Assembly: GCA_945898055.1 (NCBI GenBank)
Contig: CAMDGV010000004.1
Coordinates: 62,001-126,000, forward strand
DNA: 64,000 bases
Source: Akkermansia muciniphila
Lineage (GTDB): Bacteria; Verrucomicrobiota; Verrucomicrobiia; Limisphaerales; UBA9464
Direction: 5' to 3'
In this document: in pieces, positions 45,884-52,831 of the stretch
Layout of the letters: the number at the start of each line of letters is the position of its first letter
Position numbering within the stretch: position 1 is the stretch's first letter
The notes under the pieces: generated by a model
The model's database searches: none
What the model was told of the DNA's origin: nothing
Seen by the model: only the letters and a program-made list of their open reading frames with translations
Position numbers and translations under genes: made by a program

Positions 45884-46945
45884 ATGTCTTTGCAGGAACA
45901 CCGCCGGGCCATTGATTCTATCGACGCAGATATCGTCCGGCTTCTGAACGAGCGCACACAGCATGTTCTGGAGATCGGGGCGATCAAGACGCTTGAGGGT
46001 CAAGAAATCTATGCTCCACACCGGGAGAGAAGTGTCTTTCAACGGGTGACCCAGTTGAATGCGGGACCGATCACCAACGAGGCTTTAAGAGCAATTTATC
46101 GGGAGGTTATGTCGAGTGCCCTCTCCTTGGAACGAAGTTTAAAGATCGCCTACCTCGGTCCTGAAGCCACCTTTACCCATCAAGCCGCGATCCGAAGGTT
46201 TGGTCAGTCTCTATCTTATGTGGCCCAGAAGACCATTGCCGACGTCTTCCATGAGGTGTCCAAAGGCCGTGCGGATTACGGAGTCGTGCCGGTCGAAAAT
46301 TCGACCGAAGGGGTGGTAACTCACACCTTAGACATGTTTGTGGACAGCGATTTAAAAATCGTTTCGCAAATTGTCCTCAAAATTTCCCACTGTCTTGCAG
46401 CTAAGGTGCGATTGAAATCCGTGCAACGTTTGTATGTCCACCCACAGACCCTTGCCCAGTGCCGAGGTTGGATCCAAAGGACTTTGCCGCAGGCGGAGTT
46501 GATTGAGACCAGCTCAAACGCCCGATCAGCTGAGTTGGCAGCTAAGGATAAGACCTCGGCTGCAATCACCGGTGAACTCGCCGCTGAACGGTATAAAGTG
46601 ACTTTATTGGAACGTGACATTCAGGATAATGCAGCGAATGCCACGCGCTTTTTAGTGCTGGGGCGGCAGTGTGGTCCAAGTTCAGGGGCCGACCGCACCA
46701 GTCTCATGTTCAGCATCCGAGATGAAGCGGGGGCCTTGCATAAATCATTAGCTCCCTTTCGGCGCTTCCATATTAACATGACCAAGATTGAGTCCCGACC
46801 TTCGAAGAGAAAGGCTTGGGAATACTTTTTCTTTGCCGATGTCGATGGTCATTCTGAGGACCCAAAATTAGCCAAAGCAATCGAACAACTGGGAACGCAC
46901 TGCAGCTTTGTTAAAGTCCTTGGTTCGTATCCCAATGGCGAATAA
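45884..46945 (+). CDS. pheA: Bifunctional chorismate mutase / prephenate dehydratase
   Basis: 353 residues. Chorismate mutase domain 1-90 (LQEHRRAIDSIDADIVRLLN, ERTQHVLEIGAIKT). Prephenate dehydratase from about 90 (KIAYLGPEATFTHQAAIRRF, DYGVVPVENSTEGVVTHTLD, NATRFLVLGRQ). C-terminal ACT domain with the Phe-binding ESRPSKRKAWEYFFFADVDG, so Phe feedback is expected. Normal length and arrangement. Single gene, 73 bp before the convergent GspE gene. Confidence 0.96.
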   Translation: MSLQEHRRAIDSIDADIVRLLNERTQHVLEIGAIKTLEGQEIYAPHRERSVFQRVTQLNAGPITNEALRAIYREVMSSALSLERSLKIAYLGPEATFTHQAAIRRFGQSLSYVAQKTIADVFHEVSKGRADYGVVPVENSTEGVVTHTLDMFVDSDLKIVSQIVLKISHCLAAKVRLKSVQRLYVHPQTLAQCRGWIQRTLPQAELIETSSNARSAELAAKDKTSAAITGELAAERYKVTLLERDIQDNAANATRFLVLGRQCGPSSGADRTSLMFSIRDEAGALHKSLAPFRRFHINMTKIESRPSKRKAWEYFFFADVDGHSEDPKLAKAIEQLGTHCSFVKVLGSYPNGE

Positions 46946-47018
46946 GCAGGGCACTGTGTTCGCGAATAAAAGCCGAATCGAAGGAAGGCTAGGCTCCTTT
47001 GACCGAGTTCAATGGGGA

Positions 47019-48236
47019 CTAAAAACCCTCCATACCAATGACCCTGAGGACCTCCTCAAGGGTTGTTTCACCTCGAACGACCCGTTTTAAACCGGCGTCC
47101 CAAAGGGTTCGCATTCCACGGCCCACGGCAACCTCTTGAAGCTTGCGCGTGGCCATTTTTTGCATAATTGCATCCCGCATCACTTCGTCGAGGAGGAGCG
47201 TTTCCATCACCGTAGCCCGACCACTAAACCCAGTGTGACTGCAGGCCGGACAACCCCCACCGCGTCGGAAGTCGATCGACTCTCTGATTTGCTCAGGCAA
47301 ATTCCGCAAAACTGAGTCTTCGGGCCGATACGATTCGGAGCAAACTGGACAGTTTTTACGGATAAGCCGCATACCCAGAACTCCCGCAATCGACGAAGAA
47401 AGAAGAAAGGGTTCAATCCCCATATTAATCAGCCGAGCGAACACTCCAGCCGTGCTACCGGAGTGAATGGTACTAATCACCAAATGCCCAGTAAGCCCTG
47501 CTTGAACGGCGATGTGAGCCGTTTCTGTATCACGAATTTCGCCGATCATGATGACTTGAGGATCCTGCCGCATCAGGGAGCGAAGCGCGATTGGGTAAGT
47601 ATAATCTCGAGCTACATTACACTGCGACTGAGCTATCAAAGGGAGATTAAATTCCACCGGATCCTCCACCGTGGCGATACTAATGCTCGGGCCAGCACGT
47701 TCAATAATGTGATAAAGCGACGCGTAAATAGCTGTGGTTTTACCAGAACCAGTGGGCCCAGTCATTAGGACTAAACCAGTCGGTCGCACCAGAAGCATTT
47801 TGAGGGTTTGAATCGTGTCATCCTCCATTCCGAGAGCTTCGAGATTAAAGGCACGATTGGTTGGATCAAAAATTCGAATCACCGTTTTCTCGCCGCGAAC
47901 CGTCGGAAATGTCGAAACACGTAAGACGACATTGCCGGCTTCTGGAAACGTATTCGCTCGGCCTTCCTGCGGGAGTTGAGTTTCATGGCCAATCAGGTTT
48001 GCCATCACCTTTAGTCGCCCAGTCACTCTGGGAAGGAGATCACTAGGAAGGTGAACTAATTCGTTGAGAACGCCGCTCAGTCGAACCCGGACGGCGATGC
48101 TAGATTCCCAAGGTTCGATATGAATATCGCTCGCACCAGCGCGGACAGCATCAATGATAACACAGTCCACCAGACGAACGATGTCGATTTCAGCGTCCGA
48201 GGCGCAAGATTGGAGGAAGCGGACCGTTTCGTTCAT
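47019..48236 (-). CDS. GspE/PilB-type secretion ATPase, short form
   Basis: 405 residues, whereas full-length GspE/PilB has 550-570; the N-terminal N1 domain is absent. The rest is intact: N2 region with GASDIHIEPWESSIAVRVRL, Walker A GPTGSGKTTAIYAS, Asp box TVEDPVEFNLPLIAQSQCN, Walker B PQVIMIGEIRDTETAHIAVQ and His box TGHLVISTIHSGSTAGVF. The zinc site has four Cys (CPVCSESYRPED, CPACSHTGFSGR). No other pilus or type II secretion genes are adjacent. Upstream of the ATG at 48236 no family sequence continues. Confidence 0.88.
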   Translation of the reverse strand: MNETVRFLQSCASDAEIDIVRLVDCVIIDAVRAGASDIHIEPWESSIAVRVRLSGVLNELVHLPSDLLPRVTGRLKVMANLIGHETQLPQEGRANTFPEAGNVVLRVSTFPTVRGEKTVIRIFDPTNRAFNLEALGMEDDTIQTLKMLLVRPTGLVLMTGPTGSGKTTAIYASLYHIIERAGPSISIATVEDPVEFNLPLIAQSQCNVARDYTYPIALRSLMRQDPQVIMIGEIRDTETAHIAVQAGLTGHLVISTIHSGSTAGVFARLINMGIEPFLLSSSIAGVLGMRLIRKNCPVCSESYRPEDSVLRNLPEQIRESIDFRRGGGCPACSHTGFSGRATVMETLLLDEVMRDAIMQKMATRKLQEVAVGRGMRTLWDAGLKRVVRGETTLEEVLRVIGMEGF

Positions 48237-48482
48237 AATGTAAAAATCTGACTAAAGAAAAACAGTAACTACTCAGGAAGTTCCCAGCCTAAAAATGCCC
48301 ATGGGTTAAGTGAACGACAGCATCCGTCTGCCACCCAACCTCTCACTCAAGAATCAACCGACAAGCACGACAAGTTCTGCACTGAAAGAATGATCTTCAG
48401 AAACTAAGATCGTTCGAGACAAGAGTCGCTTCAATTCGATCACGCCGGTGAGTGGGAAGAATAATTGTCGTTGAACACAAAA

Positions 48483-48701
48483 GACGAGTCAGGCTTCCCC
48501 CTCGTCGTGCCCACCGAAAAAATCCGCGCGAAGAACGGGAATCTGCGCATCCCGCTCTCTGTCGGCGAGGAAACGACGGCTTAAACGGATGCTGCCGCTG
48601 AGACGGCGGCAACCACGGCGCTGCCAGATGCGCTGGCGGGGTGGCTCCAAAGCTCCACCGCCGTCCGTCAGTCGCTCCAAACCCTCCTCTCCGCCAAATA
48701 A
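48483..48701 (+). pseudogene. hsdM: C-terminal fragment of a type I restriction methylase (HsdM)
   Basis: In frame: DESGFPLVVPTEKIRAKNGN, LRIPLSVGEETTA, a TAA at 48582-48584, then TDAAAETAATTALPDALAGW and LQSSTAVRQSLQTLLSAK before the final stop. The N-L-x-I-P-L-x-V motif, then W-x-x-S-x-x-x-R-x-x-x-x-x-L-L, is the usual C-terminus of HsdM N6-adenine methylases. Everything upstream (catalytic NPPF) is lost. It ends 9 bp before the direct-repeat array of the next operon. Confidence 0.5.
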
Positions 48702-48710
48702 ACTCGCGAA

Positions 48711-48785
48711 CTTCAAATCAAGTTGCGACTTTAATTTCGAGTTGCAGCTTTGATATTCAATTGCAGAATTTACATTAAACCTGCA
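48711..48785 (+). repeat. Four 18-19 bp direct repeats in front of the AbiE-like operon
   Basis: Units at 48711-48728, 48729-48747, 48748-48766 and 48767-48785, period 19. The middle two read CTTTAATTTCGAGTTGCAG and CTTTGATATTCAATTGCAG; the shared core is an A/T half followed by TTGCAG (TTGCGA in unit 1, CTGCAA in unit 4). The array lies 25 bp before the ATG of the first gene, so it is a candidate operator for autoregulation by that gene's helix-turn-helix product. Confidence 0.7.
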
Positions 48786-48788
48786 AGT

Positions 48789-48816
48789 TATTTCCATGCT
48801 GATATTTCCATGCTGA
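48789..48816 (+). repeat. 14-bp tandem duplication across the start codon
   Basis: TATTTCCATGCTGA occurs twice, head to tail (48789-48802 and 48803-48816). The second copy holds the ATG used by the AbiEi-like gene (48810); the first creates a second ATG at 48796 in another frame. No purine-rich ribosome site is seen before either. Confidence 0.85.
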
Positions 48817-49865
48817 CAATCTCAGAGAAACCGCAGCACTCACCACTTCGTCACGAGGTGAATGCAGAAATTGGCGATTCCCTATTTGAAGTAAAAACGG
48901 GTGTGGACTCCCATCGAACGCTGAACACCGCTTTGGTAAAGCTGGCCTACATCCTCGGCGAGCGCCCAAGATTTCGTGGGTTTCTCGTGTTGGCGGGCTC
49001 AACGATCACGGAGCCTCGCCTCCAAGCTGAATGGCTGCGTGCGACGAAAATCCTCCGACCGGACCTCTTGGAACGATTGCACCTGTGCGTGGTGAAAGAC
49101 GGGCACGTCCAAGGAGTGCCCGCAACGCCCGACGCCGAGACCCAGCGAACCATCATGGAGGTCGTGGAAAAAGAACGCACCGCGATCGTCTCGCCCCATT
49201 CCAACCGGAGCACAGAACCATTTTACGACATCCTCCGCATCCTCATCAACCAGTGGTTCAAACAAGCTGGCCCGCTCACCTCGCGCTGGCTGGCGGAAGC
49301 CGCTGGCTGCTCCTACCCGACCATCGCTTCGGCGTTGGAGAAGCTCGAAAAATACCTCACCCGCCAAACCGACCGACGTGTGGAACTCAAAGCCTTCCCA
49401 AAAGACGAATGGTCCCGCCTCGTCGCCAATGCCGACAAAGTGCGACAGACGCTCCGTTTTGCTGATCACTCCGGCCAGCCTCGCTCCATTGAATCCCTCG
49501 TTTCACGCTTAGAGCGCGTTCGCACCGACGACATCGCGATTGCCGGCGTTCTCGGTGCCCGGCGGCGCTACTTGGCGCTTGACCTCATCGGCACTCCGCG
49601 TCTCGACCTCACCATCCATTGCCGAACGCGAAAGCTGGACCTGTCATTCCTCCGCCAGCTCGACCCCGCATTGAAGCCTGTCCGCTCCGATGAGCCAGCC
49701 CGACTGGTGATTCACACGCTGCGCTATCCGCACATCTTTTTTGAAAAAGCGCCCGACGGCTCCGTGTGGGCGGATCCTGTGGAATGCCTGCTCGACCTCC
49801 ACGAAATGCGGCTTGAATCCCAAGCCAAAGAGTTCCTCCAGTATCGCGTCATGAACACGCTATGA
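48810..49865 (+). CDS. AbiEi-like antitoxin/transcription factor of a type IV-like toxin-antitoxin pair
   Basis: 351 residues from ATG 48810 (the open frame can reach 48750, but that part lies in the repeat array). The C-terminal two thirds resemble AbiEi-family antitoxins: winged helix FKQAGPLTSRWLAEAAGCSY, PTIASALEKLEKYLTR, and the end segment VWADPVECLLDLHEMRLESQ, AKEFLQYR. The first ~130 residues (FEVKTGVDSHRTLNTALVKL, then GFLVLAGSTITEPRLQAEWL) are not part of classical AbiEi and are unassigned. Its stop overlaps the next gene's start by 4 bp (ATGA), the usual sign of a coupled pair. Confidence 0.65.
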   Translation: MLTISEKPQHSPLRHEVNAEIGDSLFEVKTGVDSHRTLNTALVKLAYILGERPRFRGFLVLAGSTITEPRLQAEWLRATKILRPDLLERLHLCVVKDGHVQGVPATPDAETQRTIMEVVEKERTAIVSPHSNRSTEPFYDILRILINQWFKQAGPLTSRWLAEAAGCSYPTIASALEKLEKYLTRQTDRRVELKAFPKDEWSRLVANADKVRQTLRFADHSGQPRSIESLVSRLERVRTDDIAIAGVLGARRRYLALDLIGTPRLDLTIHCRTRKLDLSFLRQLDPALKPVRSDEPARLVIHTLRYPHIFFEKAPDGSVWADPVECLLDLHEMRLESQAKEFLQYRVMNTL

Positions 49866-50776
49866 GCCTCGTTTCACCACGCTCAGTATTGGAAAAAATC
49901 GCGGTGGCGATCCCCGATGATTGCCGGGAAAACCTCGTCGTCATCGGCAGTCTCGCAGCGGGTTACGGGTTCTTCGGGGACCACGCCTCGCTCGAAGTCC
50001 GCACCAAAGACGCCGACTGTCTGCTCTCGCCTCGGTTCCGCGCCATCCCCGCGGGCATTGCCGTCACGGAGCAATTGTTTGCGGCAAACTGGACCTTTCA
50101 CCCGACGGAAGAGTTCCCCCCGCCCGGCACCGCAGAAACGCCGGATGCCAGACTCCCCGTGGCGCGACTCCAGCCGCCCGGCTCGCAGGATTGGTTCATT
50201 GAGCTGCTCACCGTCCCGGAATCGCCGGAAGACCTCGCGCAGCGTTACATCCGTCTGCCCACGGCCAACGGCCATTTCAGCCTGTGCAGTTTCGGATTCC
50301 TCTCGCTGACTGACTACGAGCCCATCGCCACGGAGTTTGGCATCCGCGTGGCGCGCCCCGAAATGATGGCGCTCGCCAATCTTCTGAACCATCCCGCTCT
50401 CGGCCCACAGACCATGACCGGCCTCATCGGCGGACGGAAAATAAAGCGCAGCAACAAAGCCCTAGGGCGCGTCCTCGCGTTGGCGCTGCTCGCCGAGCGG
50501 AAAAATGAAGACACCCTGCTCACATGGGCACCGCTCTGGGCGGAGGCCCTGCAAACCCGCTTCCCCGCCCGCTGGCGGGAACTCGCCCTCCAATCAGGAC
50601 ATGGATTGCGGCAGCTTCTCGGGGAAAAAGCGGAGGACGATTTCGAAGAAGCGCTCCACACCTCCGCCTACGGTCTTCTGGCTTCACAACCGCCCACAAA
50701 CACCCTGCTCCGCACCGCGGGCGAACGACTCCTCGCAGACGCCATCGAGCCGCTGGAGAGATTAGCCACCGCATGA
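49862..50776 (+). CDS. AbiEii-like nucleotidyltransferase toxin
   Basis: 304 residues. Near the N-terminus VVIGSLAAGYGFFGD gives the nucleotidyltransferase G29-S30 motif, and EVRTKDADCLL the Asp pair D50/D52 (D-x-D). The rest is helical (PEMMALANLLNHPALGP, ALGRVLALALLAERKNED). This fits the MNT-fold AbiEii/AbiGii toxin group, whose members transfer nucleotides to tRNA or other targets. Both genes look intact. The ATGA at the end overlaps the start of the hsdS fragment, so the pair was once inside a longer operon. Confidence 0.65.
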   Translation: MSLVSPRSVLEKIAVAIPDDCRENLVVIGSLAAGYGFFGDHASLEVRTKDADCLLSPRFRAIPAGIAVTEQLFAANWTFHPTEEFPPPGTAETPDARLPVARLQPPGSQDWFIELLTVPESPEDLAQRYIRLPTANGHFSLCSFGFLSLTDYEPIATEFGIRVARPEMMALANLLNHPALGPQTMTGLIGGRKIKRSNKALGRVLALALLAERKNEDTLLTWAPLWAEALQTRFPARWRELALQSGHGLRQLLGEKAEDDFEEALHTSAYGLLASQPPTNTLLRTAGERLLADAIEPLERLATA

Positions 50777-50898
50777 CCGCCACTCTCCCTTCTCTTGCCA
50801 ATCTGAAGCCCCATCCCGCCTAGGCTACTCCCCCGCTCTTCGACCCCACCGACTGGACGCGCATGGCGTTTGGGGCGTTTGCGGAGAGCATCGGGCAT
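50773..50898 (+). pseudogene. hsdS: N-terminal fragment of a type I restriction specificity subunit (HsdS)
   Basis: ATG at 50773 overlaps the stop of the AbiEii-like gene. It reads MTATLPSLANLKPHPA, a TAG at 50821-50823, then ATPPLFDPTDWTRMAFGAFA and ESIG. The D-W-x-R-x-x-F-G-x-x-x-x-x-I pattern is the typical start of HsdS. The target-recognition domains are absent and the frame soon merges with the YhcG fragment. Confidence 0.5.
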
Positions 50899-51112
50899 GG
50901 GGCGGATGATTGTCGAGCGGCCGAGCGCCGCCAAACATGGATTGGCCATCGCTGAGCAACTCGCCGCCGATCGACGTTCGGAATTTTTAGGGACCGCTGG
51001 TTTTTCGCGCCCGAACCTCTTTTACATCCGCCAGTTCTTTCAGAGCTTCCGAGACGACACAAAAGTGCAACCACTGGTTGCCCCAATCGCCCGGAGTCAC
51101 AATCTGTGTAAA
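50897..51112 (+). pseudogene. Fragment of a YhcG/DUF1016 PDDEXK nuclease
   Basis: The frame reads GRMIVERPSAAKHGLAIAEQ, then GFSRPNLFYIRQFFQSFRDD, then VQPLVAPIARSHNL. This is the N-terminal DUF1016 core (I-G-R-x-I-V, G-F-S-x-x-N-L-x-x-M-R-x-F, W-S-H). The C-terminal nuclease domain is missing. YhcG proteins occur in defence islands, often beside type I restriction genes, as the hsdM/hsdS pieces here suggest. The 288 bp that follow show no gene. Confidence 0.6.
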
Positions 51113-51400
51113 AAAAGAAACGCCCCCAACGCAACAAGGCTTCAATGGGCCTCAACCGTGAGGGTGAGGAAGGCGGGACTTCGGAGAGGACGATCATTCG
51201 TTGAATCCTCGCTTCTCCTGCCGATCCCGATCTCCAGCGTATCCAAGCAGCGGTGCCGGCTCAGGTGCCCATCCCGTGAGGGGTGTGGGTCGTGTTCTAC
51301 AGAGGGGCTAAGAGTTTTGGGCTGACTTGCGTCGCACCGAGTTCTTGAGGCAAAATTCGTCTTAATCCTTGGAGAATCCCTGATTTCTTTTTGCCCTTCG

Positions 51401-51426
51401 CGTCAAAAAGCAATTTCCTATCAGTT
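51401..51426 (+). repeat. Box A copy
   Basis: CGTC, an A-run and GCAATTTCCTATCAGTT. It lies between the restriction-locus remnants and the secreted hydrolase. It is not followed by the palindromic part of the repeat. Confidence 0.75.
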
Positions 51427-51526
51427 GCTGGACTGGATGACACAATCCCCTTGGAATTGCAGAGCGGACTTCACCCCTACTTCACAGCGCGCATCCTCCG
51501 GTTTTAATATCCGAAGGGCACTACAC

Positions 51527-52507
51527 CTACTTCAGGTGTTGCTTTACCCACGCCAGCGCGTCGGGCACGTAGATTTCTCCCAACTGATGGCCCTTGTCGT
51601 ACCAAATGATTTTCGTGTTCGGCGTTTCGATGTATTGACGGTAGGACGCCTTCACTTTTTCGGCGATGCCCAATCCGTCCTTGCGTCCCATAAGCATGAG
51701 GAACGGTCGGTTGCCGATGCCCCAACTGTAATCCACGGGCGAGGCCGGGCCGTAGCCGATGCTGAGCAGTGGCGGCACAACGGCCACGGCCACCGTGATT
51801 CTCGGCTCAACCGACAGCAGGTAGAACGAATCCATACCGCCCATGCTATAGCCTAAGAGGCCGACGCCGTTGGTGTCCACGAGGCCGCGTTCGTAAACGA
51901 AATCTAGCGCGCGGCGATAATCCTTCACCGTCTGGATGGAAACCTCGGCGTACGTGAAATAACTGCGGCGCGACGGCGCCTTAGGATCGCCGAACGTATT
52001 GACGTGCTGATAATCAATTTCGTTGCTCCGCTCGCCGTGCGTGGCCGCGTCCAACGCGAGGACCGCGTAGCCGGCATCCAGCAACGCCTTTCGCATCACG
52101 CCGCCATTGATGTAATTGTCGTCCTTGTACCAGTCCTCTTTGCCGCCGGACCAACCGTGGAGGAGCAAGACCAGCCGGTAAGGCTTCTGGTTGGTTTTTG
52201 GAAACTCGACATAGCCGGGCACTAGGAAGCCCTGCGCGCCCCGGAAAACAAACTTCTGGCGCAGTCCACCGTTTTGTTTCCACTCCTGCACGATCCGTCC
52301 CTCGAGCGGCAAGGTCTTGTCGTAATCAAAAAACGGCAGCCGCGCCTTGAAGGCTTCTTCGCTGATTCGTGGGTAGGCATTCGTGTCTTCGGAACGGGCT
52401 GAGCTTGGCGGACCACATAGGCAGCCCAAGAATGTCAGTAATAAAAAGCACATTTGCATGCGAGCTGACTTGCTTTGCGTGAGCCGCCGATGAAGAACTT
52501 TAGGCAT
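51527..52507 (-). CDS. Secreted alpha/beta hydrolase
   Basis: The frame opens at 52546; ATG at 52507 is taken, and ATG at 52459 (MQMCFLLLTFLGCLCG) would give the shortest signal peptide. The hydrolase core: YRLVLLLHGWSGGKEDWYKD, GYAVLALDAATHGERSN, nucleophile elbow GLLGYSMGGMDSFYLL, Asp in MLMGRKDGLGIAE and His in IWYDKGHQLGEIYVPDALAW. Lipoprotein-like Cys residues follow the hydrophobic segment. Substrate unknown. Box A copies lie beyond its 3' end (51401) and degenerate ones beyond its 5' end (52659). Confidence 0.8.
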   Translation of the reverse strand: MPKVLHRRLTQSKSARMQMCFLLLTFLGCLCGPPSSARSEDTNAYPRISEEAFKARLPFFDYDKTLPLEGRIVQEWKQNGGLRQKFVFRGAQGFLVPGYVEFPKTNQKPYRLVLLLHGWSGGKEDWYKDDNYINGGVMRKALLDAGYAVLALDAATHGERSNEIDYQHVNTFGDPKAPSRRSYFTYAEVSIQTVKDYRRALDFVYERGLVDTNGVGLLGYSMGGMDSFYLLSVEPRITVAVAVVPPLLSIGYGPASPVDYSWGIGNRPFLMLMGRKDGLGIAEKVKASYRQYIETPNTKIIWYDKGHQLGEIYVPDALAWVKQHLK

Positions 52508-52658
52508 TGCCGCAAGCGAAGCAGATGGTGGTTCAAGTGCAACCAAGGAACCGACACCAAGGGACCGGGTTCTTGGATTTCACGCACGGGCCAGCTTCTC
52601 GATGAATCATGCGGTTGCGGTTTTTGCACAGACTCGCAAAATTTCAATTTAAACTCCT

Positions 52659-52684
52659 CGTCAAAAAACGATCTCCTGTCAGTA
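52659..52684 (+). repeat. Degenerate box A copy
   Basis: CGTC and an A-run followed by CGATCTCCTGTCAGT, with about four changes from the core. Order and spacing are kept. Confidence 0.45.
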
Positions 52685-52803
52685 GGTTTGGAGCTTATTA
52701 CTTCAGTTTGTCGCAATTTTGTTTCCTATTTATTGCGTGAATCATACTCACATTTTTGGTCTAATTTGACCGATCAAGGGGCCTACCCTTAACTCCTCTC
52801 CCT

Positions 52804-52829
52804 GTCGAAAAAGCGACTTCCTATCAGTT
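52804..52829 (+). repeat. Box A copy abutting the cytochrome start codon
   Basis: Contains GCGACTTCCTATCAGTT and ends two bases before the ATG of the multiheme cytochrome. It occupies the place where a ribosome-binding site would be, and no purine-rich site is visible. Confidence 0.7.
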
Positions 52830-52831
52830 CC

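Larger units (their letters stand above)
52508..52831. other. Intergenic with two box A-like copies
   Basis: No gene is seen between the divergent hydrolase and cytochrome genes. The degenerate box A at 52659-52684 and a better copy at 52804-52829 are the only recognisable items. The DNA between them is AT-rich. Confidence 0.5.

Noticed and set aside
49883-50392. Minus-strand open frame of 169 codons
   Set aside because: Shadow of the AbiEii-like gene, which carries the G-S and D-x-D motifs.
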